Below the pieces are notes generated by a model. It saw only the letters and a program-made list of their open reading frames with translations, did not search any database and had not been told where the DNA came from. From NCBI RefSeq assembly GCF_051014685.1, contig NW_027478760.1, forward strand, positions 186,001 through 250,000: a DNA stretch of 64,000 nt, in the 5' to 3' direction. The position numbers were made by a program, and so were the translations under genes. Position 1 is the stretch's first letter. Every line of letters starts with the position of its first letter. Positions 35,094 through 48,431 of the stretch are shown here, piece by piece. The stretch is from Ptiloglossa arizonensis. Taxonomy: Eukaryota > Arthropoda > Insecta > Hymenoptera > Colletidae.

Positions 35094-37865
35094 TGTAATC
35101 GGGCGGGTTTCTACTTTCAGATGCAACAGGAATTTCTCGAGTTCGTCAATCGGTTCGCGAGATATGGGAGTTAGGATTTAAGAGATGGTTGAGGAACCAT
35201 CAAAATTTTCGCAATTCTGATGCTAGAAACGAATAACTGGAATGGCCTAGGGGAAAAGTACACACACCATTGTAATCGGGCGAGTTTCTACTTTCAGATG
35301 CAACCGGAATTTCTCGAGTTCGTCAATCCGTTCGCGAGATATGGGCGTTTGAAGTTAAGGAATGGTTGAGAAACCATCAAAATTTGAGCTGGTCTGATAC
35401 TCGAAACCAATAACTACATAGGCCTAGGGGAAAAATACACATACCGCTGTGATCGGACGAGTTTCTGCTTTCAGATGCAACAGGAATTTCTCGAGTTCGT
35501 CAATCCGTTCGCGAAATGTGGGGGTTTGAAGTTAAGGAATGGTTGAGAAACCATCAAAATTTTCGCAATTCTGATACTTGTAACCAATAACTACAATGAC
35601 CTAGGGGAAAAAGACACACATCTTTGTAATCGGGCGGGTTTCTACTTTCAGATGCAACAGGAATTTCTCGAGTTCGTCAATCGGTTCGCGAGATATGGGA
35701 GTTAGGATTTAAGAGATGGTTGAGGAACCATCAAAATTTTCGCAATTCTGATGCTAGAAACGAATAACTGGAATGGCCTAGGGGAAAAGTACACACACCA
35801 TTGTAATCGGTCGAGTTTCTGCTTTCAGATGCAACAGGAATTTCTCGAGTTCGGCAATCCGTACGCGAGATATGGGTGTTTGAAGTTAAGGAATGGTTGC
35901 GAAACCATCGATGTTTTCGCAGGACTGATACACGAAACCAATAACTACAATTGCCTAGGGCAAAAATACACATACCGTTGTAATCGGGCGAGTTTCTGCT
36001 TTCAGATGCAACAGGAATTTCTCGAGTTCGTCAATCTGTTCGCGAGATATGGCTGTTTGAAGTTAAGGAATGGTTGAGAAACCATCAAAATTTTCGCAAT
36101 TCTGATCCTAGAAACGAATAACTGCAATGGCCTACGGGAAAAGTACACACCCCATTGTAATCGGGTGAGTTTCTACTTTTAGATGCAACAGGAATTTCTC
36201 GAGTTCGTCAATCGGATCGCGACATATGGGAGTTCGAAGTTAAGGAATGGTTGAGAAACAATCAAAATTTTCGCAAGTCTGATACTCGAAACCAATAACT
36301 GGAATGGCCTAGGGGAAATGTACACACACCGTTTTAATCGGGCGAATTTCTACTCTCAGATGCAGCAGGAGTTTCTCCAGTTCGTCAATCCGTTCGCGAG
36401 ATATGGGAGTTTGAAGTTAAGATATTGTTGAGAAACAATCAAAATTTTCGCAAGTCTGATACTCGAAACCAATAACTACTATGGCCTAGGGGAAAAATAC
36501 ACATAACGTTGTAATCGGGAGAGTTTCTACTCTCAGATGCAACAGAATTTTTTCCGATTCGTCAATCCGATCGCGAAATATCGGAGTTTGGAGTTAAGAA
36601 ATGGTTGAGAAACCATCAAAATTTTCGCCGGTCTGATACTCGAAACTAATAACTACAATGGCCTACGGGAAAAGTACACATAACGTTGTAATCGGTCGAG
36701 TTTCTACTTTCAGATGCAGCAGGAATTTCTCGAGTTCGTCAATCCGTTCGCGAGATATGGGAGTTTGAAGTTAAGGAATGGTTTAGAAACCATCAAAATT
36801 TTCGCTGGTCTGATACTCGAAACCATTAACTACAATGGCCTACGGGAAAAGTACACATACCATTGTAATCGGGCGAGTTTCTACTTTCAGATGCAGCAGG
36901 AATTTCTCGTGTACGTCAATCCGTTCGCGAGATATGGGAGTTAGAAGTTAAGGAATTGTTGAGAAACCATCAAAATTTTCGCTGGTCTGATACTCGAAAC
37001 CAATAATTGGAATGCCCTAGGAGAAATGTACACATAACGTTGTTATAGGGAGAGTTTTTACACTCAGATGCAACAGAAATTTTCCCGATTCGTCAATCCG
37101 TTCGCGAAATATCGGAGTTTGGAGATTAGAGATGGTTGATAATCCATCAAAATTTTCGCAAGTCTGATACTCGAAACCAATAACTACTATTGCCTAGGGC
37201 AAAAATACACATTCCGTTGTAATCGGTCGAGTTTCTGCTTTCAGATGCAACAGGAATTTCTCGAGTTCGTCAATCTGTTCGCGTGATATGGGAGTCTGAA
37301 GTTAAGGAATGGTTGAGAAACCATCAAAATTTTCGCTGGTCTTATACTCGAAACCAATAACTACTATTGTCTAGGGCAAAAATACACATGCCGTTGTAAT
37401 CGGGCGATTTTCTGCTTTCAGATGCAACAGGAACTTCTCGAGTTCGTCAAACGGTTCGCGAGATATGGGAGTCTGAAGTTAAGGAATGGTTGAGAAACCA
37501 TCAAAATTTTCGCAAGTCTGATACTCGAAACCAATGACTACTATTGCCTAGGGCAAAAATACACATACCTTTGTAATCGGTCGAGTTTCTGCTTTCAGAT
37601 GCAACAGGAATTTCTCGAGTTCGTCTATCTGTTCGCGAGATATGGGAGTTTGAAGTTAAGGAATGGTTGAGAAACCTTCAAAATTTTCGCAAGTCTGATA
37701 AACGAAACCAATGACTACTATTGCCTAGGGCAAAAATACACATTCCTTTGTAATCGGTCGAGTTTCTGCTTTCAGATGCAACAGGAATTTCTCGAGTTCG
37801 TCAATCTGTTCGCGAGATATGGGAATTTGAAGTTAAGGAATGGTTGAGAAACCATCAAAATTTTC

Positions 37866-40800
37866 GCTGGTCTGATATTCGAAACTAACAACTACTATTG
37901 CCTAGGGCAAAAATACACATACCGTGGTAATCGGGCGAGTTTCTGCTTTCAGATGCAACAGGAATTTCTCGAGTTCGTCAATCCGTTCGCGAGATATGGG
38001 AGTTTGAAGTCAAGGAACGGTTGAGAAACCATCAAAATTTTCGCTGGGCTGATACTCGAAACCAATAATTGGAATGGCCTAGGGGAAATGTACACACACC
38101 GTTTTAATCGGGCGAGTTTCTACTCTCATATGCAGCAGGAATTTCTCCAGTTCGTCAATCCGTTCGCGAGATATGGGAGTTTGAAGTTAAGGAATGGTTG
38201 AGAAACCATCAAAATTTTCGCTGGTCTGATACTCGAAACCAATAACTGGAATGGCCTAGGGGAAATGTACACACACCGTTTTAATCGGGCGAGTTTCTGC
38301 TTTCAGATGCACAGGAATTTTTCCGATACGTCTATCCGTTCGCGAAATATCGGAGTTTGGAGTTAAGGAATGGTTGAGAATCCATCAAAATGTTCGCAAT
38401 TCTGATCCTAGAAACGAATAACTGCAATGGCCTACGGGAAAAGTACACACTCCATTGTAATCGGGTGAGTTTCTACTTTTAGATGCAACAGGAATTTCTC
38501 GAGTTCGTCAATCGCATCGCGAGATATGGGAGTTTGAAGTTAAGGAATGATTGAGAAACCATCAAAATTTTCGCAAGTCTGATACTCGAAACCAATAACT
38601 GGAATGGCCTAGGGGAAAAGTACACACACCATTGGAATCGGGCGTGTTTCGACTTTCAGATGCAACAGGAATTTCTCGAGTTCGTCAATCGGTTCGCGAG
38701 ATATGGGAGTTTGAAGTTAAGAGATGGTTGAGAAACAATCAAAATTTTCGCAAGTCTGATACTCGAAACCAATAACTGCTATGAATTAGGACAAAAATAC
38801 ACACACCGTTGTAATCGGGCGAGTTTCTGCTTTCAGATGCAATAGGAATTTCTCGAGTTCGTTAATCCGTTCGCGAGATATGGGAGTTTGTAGTTAAGGA
38901 ATGGTTGAGATATTCTCCAAATTTTCGCAAGTCTGATACTCGAAACCAATAACTACTATTGCCTAGGGCAAAAATGCACATACCGTTGTAATCGAGCGAG
39001 TTTCTGCTTTCAGATGCAACAGGAATTTCTCGAATTCGTCAGTCCGTTCGCGAGATATGGGAGTTTGAAGTTAAGGAATGCTTGAGAAACCATCAAAATT
39101 TTCTCAAGTCTGATACTCGAAACCAATAACTGGAATGGCCTGGGGGAAAAGTACACACACCACTGGAATCGGGCGAATTTCTACTTTCAGATGCAGCAGG
39201 AATTTCTCGAGTTCGTCAATCAGTTCGCGAGATATGGGAGTTTGAAGTTAAGAGATGGTTGAGAAACAATAAAAATTTTCGCAAGTCTGATACTCGAAAC
39301 CAATAACTGCTATGGCCTAGGACAAAAATACACATACCGTTGTAATCGGGAGAGTTTCTACTCTCAGACGCAGCAGAAATTTTTCCGATTCGTCAACCCG
39401 TTCGCAAAATATCGGAGTTTGGAGTTAAGGAATGGTTGAGAACCCATCAAAATTTTCGCAAGTCTGATACTCGAAACCAATAACTATTATTGCCAAGGGC
39501 AAAAACACACATACCGTTGTAATCGGTCGAGTTTCTGCTTTCAGATCCAAGAGGAACTTTTCGAGTTCGTCAATCCATTCGCGAGATATGGGAGTTTTAA
39601 CTTAAGGAATGGTTGAGAAACCATCAAAATTTTCGCAATTCTGATACTCGAAACCAATAACTGGAGTGGCCTACGGGAAAAGTACACACTCCATTGTAAT
39701 AGGGGGAGTTTCTACTTTTAGATGCAACAGGAATTTCTCGAGTTCGTCAATCTGTTCGCGAGGTATGGGAGTTTGAAGTTAAGGAATGGTTGAGAAACCA
39801 TAAAAATTTTCGCAAGTCTGATACTCGAAACCAATAACTGGAATGGCCTACGGGAAAAGTACACACTCCATTTTAATCGGGGGAGTTTCTACTTTTAGAT
39901 GCAACTGGAATTTCTCGAGTTCGTCAATCCGTTCGCGAGGTATGGGAGTTTGAAGTTAAGGAATGGTTGAGAAAGCATAAAAATTTTCGCAATTCTGATA
40001 CTCGAAACCAATAACTGGAATGGCCTACGGGAAAAGTACACACTCCATTGTAATCGGGGGAGTTTCTACGTTTAGATGCAACAGGAATTTCTCGAGTTCG
40101 TCAATCCGTTCGCGAGGTATGGGAGTTTGAAGTTAAGGAATGGTTGAGAAACCATAAAAATTTTCGCAAGTCTGATACTCGAAACCAATAACTGGAATGG
40201 CCTAGGGGAAAAGAACACACACCATTGTAATCGGGGGAGTTTCTACTTTCAGATGCAGCAGGAATTTATCGGGTTCGTCAATCCGTTCGCGAGATATGGG
40301 AGTTTGAAGTCAAGGAATGGTTGAGCAACCATCAAAATTTTCGCTGGTCTGATACTCGAAACCAATAACTGGAATGGCCTAGGGGAAATGTAGACACACC
40401 GTTTTAATCGGGCGAGTTTCTACTTTCAGATGCAGCAGGAATCTCTCGAGTTCGTCAATCCGATCGCGAGATATGGGAGTTTGAAGTCAAGGAATGGTTG
40501 AGAAACCATCAATGATTTCGCAAGACTGATACTCGAAACCAATAACTACTACTGCCTAGGGCAAAAATACACATACCGTCGTAATCGGGCGAGTTTCTGC
40601 TTTCAGATGCAACAGGAATTTCACGAGTTCGTCAATCCGTTCGCGAGATATGGGAGTATGAAGTTAAGGAATGGTTGAGAAACCATCAAAATTTTCGCAA
40701 TTCTGATGCTAGAAACGAATAACTGCAATGGCCTAAGGCAAAAATACACATACCGTTGTAATCGGGCGAGTTTCCGCTTTCAGACGCAACTGGAATTTCT

Positions 40801-40873
40801 CGGATTCGTCAATCCGTTCGTGAAATATCGGAGTTTGGAAATAAGAGATGGTTGAGAAACCATCAAAATTTTC
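37866..40873 (+). repeat. 17-mer unit (3,008 bp), first copy
   Basis: Begins at the rare variant ctggtctgatattcgaaacta (37,868 region) and holds cattgg/gcgtgtttcgac, ctatgaattagg, gagatattctcc, ctattattgcc, three gggggag monomers and tagacacacc. Its last two monomers, about 40,540-40,870, match the 21-mer HOR, showing that the unit was formed after the HOR existed. The following copy is 3,008 bp downstream. Confidence 0.9.
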
Positions 40874-43800
40874 GCTGGTCTGATATTCGAAACTAACAAC
40901 TACTATTGCCTAGGGCAAAAATACACATACCGTGGTAATCGGGCGAGTTTCTGCTTTCAGATGCAACAGGAATTTCTCGAGTTCGTCAATCCGTTCGCGA
41001 GATATGGGAGTTTGAAGTCAAGGAACGGTTGAGAAACCATCAAAATTTTCGCTGGGCTGATACTCGAAACCAATAATTGGAATGGCCTAGGGGAAATGTA
41101 CACACACCGTTTTAATCGGGCGAGTTTCTACTCTCATATGCAGCAGGAATTTCTCCAGTTCGTCAATCCGTTCGCGAGATATGGGAGTTTGAAGTTAAGG
41201 AATGGTTGAGAAACCATCAAAATTTTCGCTGGTCTGATACTCGAAACCAATAACTGGAATGGCCTAGGGGAAATGTACACACACCGTTTTAATCGGGCGA
41301 GTTTCTGCTTTCAGATGCACAGGAATTTTTCCGATACGTCTATCCGTTCGCGAAATATCGGAGTTTGGAGTTAAGGAATGGTTGAGAATCCATCAAAATG
41401 TTCGCAATTCTGATCCTAGAAACGAATAACTGCAATGGCCTACGGGAAAAGTACACACTCCATTGTAATCGGGTGAGTTTCTACTTTTAGATGCAACAGG
41501 AATTTCTCGAGTTCGTCAATCGCATCGCGAGATATGGGAGTTTGAAGTTAAGGAATGATTGAGAAACCATCAAAATTTTCGCAAGTCTGATACTCGAAAC
41601 CAATAACTGGAATGGCCTAGGGGAAAAGTACACACACCATTGGAATCGGGCGTGTTTCGACTTTCAGATGCAACAGGAATTTCTCGAGTTCGTCAATCGG
41701 TTCGCGAGATATGGGAGTTTGAAGTTAAGAGATGGTTGAGAAACAATCAAAATTTTCGCAAGTCTGATACTCGAAACCAATAACTGCTATGAATTAGGAC
41801 AAAAATACACACACCGTTGTAATCGGGCGAGTTTCTGCTTTCAGATGCAATAGGAATTTCTCGAGTTCGTTAATCCGTTCGCGAGATATGGGAGTTTGTA
41901 GTTAAGGAATGGTTGAGATATTCTCCAAATTTTCGCAAGTCTGATACTCGAAACCAATAACTACTATTGCCTAGGGCAAAAATGCACATACCGTTGTAAT
42001 CGAGCGAGTTTCTGCTTTCAGATGCAACAGGAATTTCTCGAATTCGTCAGTCCGTTCGCGAGATATGGGAGTTTGAAGTTAAGGAATGCTTGAGAAACCA
42101 TCAAAATTTTCTCAAGTCTGATACTCGAAACCAATAACTGGAATGGCCTGGGGGAAAAGTACACACACCACTGGAATCGGGCGAATTTCTACTTTCAGAT
42201 GCAGCAGGAATTTCTCGAGTTCGTCAATCAGTTCGCGAGATATGGGAGTTTGAAGTTAAGAGATGGTTGAGAAACAATAAAAATTTTCGCAAGTCTGATA
42301 CTCGAAACCAATAACTGCTATGGCCTAGGACAAAAATACACATACCGTTGTAATCGGGAGAGTTTCTACTCTCAGACGCAGCAGAAATTTTTCCGATTCG
42401 TCAACCCGTTCGCAAAATATCGGAGTTTGGAGTTAAGGAATGGTTGAGAACCCATCAAAATTTTCGCAAGTCTGATACTCGAAACCAATAACTATTATTG
42501 CCAAGGGCAAAAACACACATACCGTTGTAATCGGTCGAGTTTCTGCTTTCAGATCCAAGAGGAACTTTTCGAGTTCGTCAATCCATTCGCGAGATATGGG
42601 AGTTTTAACTTAAGGAATGGTTGAGAAACCATCAAAATTTTCGCAATTCTGATACTCGAAACCAATAACTGGAGTGGCCTACGGGAAAAGTACACACTCC
42701 ATTGTAATAGGGGGAGTTTCTACTTTTAGATGCAACAGGAATTTCTCGAGTTCGTCAATCTGTTCGCGAGGTATGGGAGTTTGAAGTTAAGGAATGGTTG
42801 AGAAACCATAAAAATTTTCGCAAGTCTGATACTCGAAACCAATAACTGGAATGGCCTACGGGAAAAGTACACACTCCATTTTAATCGGGGGAGTTTCTAC
42901 TTTTAGATGCAACTGGAATTTCTCGAGTTCGTCAATCCGTTCGCGAGGTATGGGAGTTTGAAGTTAAGGAATGGTTGAGAAAGCATAAAAATTTTCGCAA
43001 TTCTGATACTCGAAACCAATAACTGGAATGGCCTACGGGAAAAGTACACACTCCATTGTAATCGGGGGAGTTTCTACGTTTAGATGCAACAGGAATTTCT
43101 CGAGTTCGTCAATCCGTTCGCGAGGTATGGGAGTTTGAAGTTAAGGAATGGTTGAGAAACCATAAAAATTTTCGCAAGTCTGATACTCGAAACCAATAAC
43201 TGGAATGGCCTAGGGGAAAAGAACACACACCATTGTAATCGGGGGAGTTTCTACTTTCAGATGCAGCAGGAATTTATCGGGTTCGTCAATCCGTTCGCGA
43301 GATATGGGAGTTTGAAGTCAAGGAATGGTTGAGCAACCATCAAAATTTTCGCTGGTCTGATACTCGAAACCAATAACTGGAATGGCCTAGGGGAAATGTA
43401 GACACACCGTTTTAATCGGGCGAGTTTCTACTTTCAGATGCAGCAGGAATCTCTCGAGTTCGTCAATCCGATCGCGAGATATGGGAGTTTGAAGTCAAGG
43501 AATGGTTGAGAAACCATCAATGATTTCGCAAGACTGATACTCGAAACCAATAACTACTACTGCCTAGGGCAAAAATACACATACCGTCGTAATCGGGCGA
43601 GTTTCTGCTTTCAGATGCAACAGGAATTTCACGAGTTCGTCAATCCGTTCGCGAGATATGGGAGTATGAAGTTAAGGAATGGTTGAGAAACCATCAAAAT
43701 TTTCGCAATTCTGATGCTAGAAACGAATAACTGCAATGGCCTAAGGCAAAAATACACATACCGTTGTAATCGGGCGAGTTTCCGCTTTCAGACGCAACTG

Positions 43801-43881
43801 GAATTTCTCGGATTCGTCAATCCGTTCGTGAAATATCGGAGTTTGGAAATAAGAGATGGTTGAGAAACCATCAAAATTTTC
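40874..43881 (+). repeat. 17-mer unit (3,008 bp), second copy
   Basis: Reproduces the first copy marker for marker. In all stretches compared by eye (about ten points across the unit) I found no difference, including rare errors such as ttctacgtttag and tagacacacc. It is therefore either a very recent duplication or an assembly duplication. The junction with copy 1 lies in ggttgagaaaccatcaaaat, at the dyad. Confidence 0.9.
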
Positions 43882-44539
43882 GCAATTCTGCTGGGAGAAA
43901 CGAGTAACTGGAATGGCCTAGGGCAAAGCATGCATACCGTTGTAATCGGGCGAGTTTCTGCTTTCAGATGAAACAGGAATTTCTCGAGTTCGTCAATTCG
44001 TTCGCGAGATATGGGAGTTTGAAGTTAAGGAATGGTTGGGAAACCATCAAAATTTTCGCAAGTCTGATACTCGAAACCCATAACTGGAATGGCCTAGGGG
44101 AAAAGTTCACACACCATTGTAATCGGCCGAGTTTCTACTTTCAGATGCAACAGGAATTTCTCGAGTTCGCCAATCCGTTCGCGAAATTTTGGAGTTTGAA
44201 TTTAAGGAATGGTTGAGAAACCATCAAAGTTTTCGCAAGTATGATACTCGAAACCAATAACTACTATGGCCTAGGACAAAAAAAACACATACCGTTGTAA
44301 TCGGGCGAGTTTCTGCTTTCAGATGCAACAGAAATTTCTCGGATTCGTCAATCCGTTCGCGAGATATGTGAGTTTGACGTTAAGGAATGGTTGAGAAACC
44401 ATCAAAGTTTTCGCAAGTCTGATACTCGAAACCAATAACTACAGCTGTCTAGGGCAAAAATACACATACCGTCGTAATCGGGCGAGTTTCTGCTTTCAGA
44501 TGCAACAGGAATTTCTCGAGTTCGTCAATCCGTTCGTGA

Positions 44540-46485
44540 GATATGGGAGTTTGAAGTTAAGGAGTGGTTGAGAAACCATCAAAATTTTCGCTGGTCTGAT
44601 ACTCGAAACCAATAACTGGAATGGCCTAGGGGAAAGTACACACACCACTGTAATCGGGCGAGTTTCTACTTTCAGATGCAACAGGAATTTCTCGAGTTCG
44701 CCAATCCGTTCGCGAAATATCGGAGTTTGGATTTAAGAAATGGTTGAGAAACCATCAAAATTTTCGCAATTCTGATGCTAGAAACGAATAACTGGAATGG
44801 CCTAGGGCAAAAACATGCATACCGTTGTAATCGGGCGAGTTTCTGCTTTCAGATGAAACAGGAACTTCTCGAGTTCGTCAATCCGTTCGCGAGATATGGG
44901 AGATTGAATTTAAGGAATGTTTGGGAAATCATCAAAATTTTCGCAATTCTGATGCTAGAAACAAATAACTGGAATGGCCTAGTGCAAAAATACACATACC
45001 GTTGTAATCGGGCGAGCTTCTGCTTTGAGATGCAGCAGGAATTTCTCGAGTTCGTCAATCCGTTCGCGAGATATGGGCGTTTGAACGTCAAGGAATGGTT
45101 GAGAAACCTTCAATATTTGCGCAAGTCTGATACTCGAAACCCATTACTGGAATGGCCTAGGGGAAAAGTTCACACACCGTTGTAATCGGGCAAGTTTCTA
45201 CTTTCAGATGCTGCAGGAATTTCACGAGTTTATCAGTCCGTTCCTGAGATATGGGAGTTTGAAGTTAAGGAATGGTAGAGAAACCATCAAAATTTTCGCA
45301 AGTCTGATGCTAGAAACCAAAAACTATAATGGTGTAGGGCAAAGATATACATACCGTCGTAATCGGGCGAGTTTCTGCTTTCAGATGCAAGAGGCACTCC
45401 TCGAGTTCGTCAATCCATTCGCGAGATATGGGAGTTTGAATTTAAGGAATGGTTGAGAAACCATCAAAATTTTCGCAATTCTGATGCTAGAAACAAAAAA
45501 CTACAATGGCCTAGGGCAAAAATACACATACCGTTGTAATCGGGCGAGTTTCTGCTTTCAGATGCAACAGGAATTTCTCGAGTTCCTCAATCGGTTCGCT
45601 AGATATGGGAGTATGAAGTTAAGGAACGGTTGAGAAACCATCAAAATTTTCGAAAGTCTGATACTCGAAACCAATAACTGGAATGGCCTAGGGGAAAGTA
45701 CACACACCACTGTAATCGGGCGAGTTTCTACTTTCAGATGCAACAGGAATTTCTCGAGTTCGTCAATCCGTTCGCGAGATAAGACAGTTTGAATTTAAAG
45801 AATGGTTGAGAAACCATCAAAATTTTCGCTGGTCTGATACTCGAAACCAATAACTGGGATGGCCTAGGGGAAAAGTACACACACCACTGTAATCGGGCGA
45901 GATTCTACTTTCAGATGCAACAGGAATTTCTCGAGTTCGTCAATCGGTTCGCGAGATATGGGAGTTTGAAGTTAAGGAATGGTTGAGAATCCATCAAAAT
46001 TTGCGCAAATCCGATACTCGAAACCAATAACTACAAAGGCCTAGGGGAAAAATACACATACCGCTGTAATCGGGCGAGTTTCTGCTTTCAGGTGCAACAG
46101 GAATTTCTCGAGTTCGATAATCCGTTCGCGAGATATGGGAGTTTGAAGTTAAGGAATGATTGAGAAACCATCAAAGTTTTCGCAAGACTGATACTCGAAA
46201 CCAATAACTGCAACTGCCTAGGGCAAGAATTCACATACCGTCGTAATCGGGAGAGTTTCTGCTCTCAGATGCAACAGGAATTTCTCGAGTTCGTCAATCC
46301 GTTCGCGAGATATGGGAGTTTGAATTTAAGGAATGGTTGAGAAACCATCAAAATTTTCGCAATTCTGATGCTAGAAACCAAAAACTACAATGGCCTAGGG
46401 CAAAAATACACATACCGTTGTAATCGGGCTAGTTTCTGCTTTCAGATGCAACAGGAATTTCTCGAGTTCCTCAATCGGTTCGCGA
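44540..46485 (+). repeat. 11-mer HOR of the right block (1,946 bp), copy 1
   Basis: Starts inside the end of the 21-mer HOR and reuses its last monomers (gatttaagaaatgg, acatgcatacc). It then adds aagcttctgctttgag, CAGATGCTGCAGG, gtagagaaacc and gaggcactcctcgag monomers. All recur 1,946 bp downstream. One monomer near 45,780 has gataagacagtttg with taaagaatgg, whereas the second copy has gatatgggagtttg. Confidence 0.9.
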
Positions 46486-48431
46486 GATATGGGAGTTTGA
46501 AGTTAAGGAATGGTTGAGAAACCATCAAAATTTTCGCTGGTCTGATACTCGAAACCAATAACTGGAATGGCCTAGGGGAAAGTACACACACCACTGTAAT
46601 CGGGCGAGTTTCTACTTTCAGATGCAACAGGAATTTCTCGAGTTCGCCAATCCGTTCGCGAAATATCGGAGTTTGGATTTAAGAAATGGTTGAGAAACCA
46701 TCAAAATTTTCGCAATTCTGATGCTAGAAACGAATAACTGGAATGGCCTAGGGCAAAAACATGCATACCGTTGTAATCGGGCGAGTTTCTGCTTTCAGAT
46801 GAAACAGGAACTTCTCGAGTTCGTCAATCCGTTCGCGAGATATGGGAGATTGAATTTAAGGAATGTTTGGGAAACCGTCAAAATTTTCGCAATTCTGATG
46901 CTAGAAACAAATAACTGGAATGGCCTAGTGCAAAAATACACATACCGTTGTAATCGGGCGAGCTTCTGCTTTGAGATGCAGCAGGAATTTCTCGAGTTCG
47001 TCAATCCGTTCGCGAGATATGGGCGTTTGAACGTCAAGGAATGGTTGAGAAACCATCAATATTTGCGCAAGTCTGATACTCGAAACCCATTACTGGAATG
47101 GCCTAGGGGAAAAGTTCACACACCGTTGTAATCGGGCAAGTTTCTACTTTCAGATGCTGCAGGAATTTCACGAGTTTATCAGTCCGTTCCTGAGATATGG
47201 GAGTTTGAAGTTAAGGAATGGTAGAGAAACCATCAAAATTTTCGCAAGTCTGATGCTAGAAACCAAAAACTATAATGGCGTAGGGCAAAGATATACATAC
47301 CGTCGTAATCGGGCGAGTTTCTGCTTTCAGATGCAAGAGGCACTCCTCGAGTTCGTCAATCCATTCGCGAGATATGGGAGTTTGAATTTAAGGAATGGTT
47401 GAGAAACCATCAAAATTTTCGCAATTCTGATGCTAGAAACCAAAAACTACAATGGCCTAGGGCAAAAATACACATACCGTTGTAATCGGGCGAGTTTCTG
47501 CTTTCAGATGCAACAGGAATTTCTCGAGTTCCTCAATCGGTTCGCTAGATATGGGAGTATGAAGTTAAGGAACGGCTGAGAAACCATCAAAATTTTCGAA
47601 AGTCTGATACTCGAAACCAATAACTGGAATGGCCTAGGGGAAAGTACACACACCACTGTAATCGGGCGAGTTTCTACTTTCAGATGCAACAGGAATTTCT
47701 CGAGTTCGTCAATCCGTTCGCGAGATATGGGAGTTTGAATTTAAGGAATGGTTGAGAAACCATCAAAATTTTCGCTGGTCTGATACTCGAAACCAATAAC
47801 TGGAATGGCCTAGGGGAAAAGTACACACACCACTGTAATCGGGCGAGATTCTACTTTCAGATGCAACAGGAATTTCTCGAGTTCGTCAATCGGTTCGCGA
47901 GATATGGGAGTTTGAAGTTAAGGAATGGTTGAGAATCCATCAAAATTTGCGCAAATCCGATACTCGAAACCAATAACTACAAAGGCCTAGGGGAAAAATA
48001 CACATACCGCTGTAATCGGGCGAGTTTCTGCTTTCAGGTGCAACATGAATTTCTCGAGTTCGATAATCCGTTCGCGAGATATGGGAGTTTGAAGTTAAGG
48101 AATGATTGAGAAACCATCAAAGTTTTCGCAAGACTGATACTCGAAACCAATAACTGCAACTGCCTAGGGCAAGAATTCACATACCGTCGTAATCGGGAGA
48201 GTTTCTGCTCTCAGATGCAACAGGAATTTCTCGAGTTCGTCAATCCGTTCGCGAGATATGGGAGTTTGAATTTAAGGAATGGTTGAGAAACCATCAAAAT
48301 TTTCGCAATTCTGATGCTAGAAACCAAAAACTACAATGGCCTAGGGCAAAAATACACGTACCGTTGTAATCGGGCGAGTTTCTGCTTTCAGATGCAACAG
48401 GAATTTCTCGAGTTCCTCAATCGGTTCGCGA
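46486..48431 (+). repeat. 11-mer HOR of the right block, copy 2
   Basis: Same order and length as copy 1, with scattered single-base changes, for example aaaccgtcaaaa for aaatcatcaaaa near 46,875 and ggcgtaggg for ggtgtaggg near 47,278. It is not the same 11-mer as at 11.6-17.4 kb, although both contain a gatttaagaaatgg/gatgctagaaacg monomer. Confidence 0.9.

Larger units (their letters stand above)
35094..44824 (+). repeat. 21-mer HOR, copy C split by 34 extra monomers (9,731 bp)
   Basis: Matches copy A from 35,094 to about 37,525, then departs, and resumes at about 43,541 through 44,824. The distance between the CAGATGAAACAGG modules of B and C (34,236 to 43,968) is 9,732 bp; subtracting one HOR period leaves 6,016 bp, or 34 monomers. 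The extra material is itself satellite in the same orientation and register, so this is an internal expansion and not a transposon. Confidence 0.9.

Noticed and set aside
31201..44824. Whole 21-mer HOR expansion as a pure assembly artefact
   Set aside because: Copies A, B and C differ by substitutions, by one monomer and by a conversion patch, so they are distinct sequences. Only the two 3,008-bp copies remain suspicious, and these are listed as a finding.
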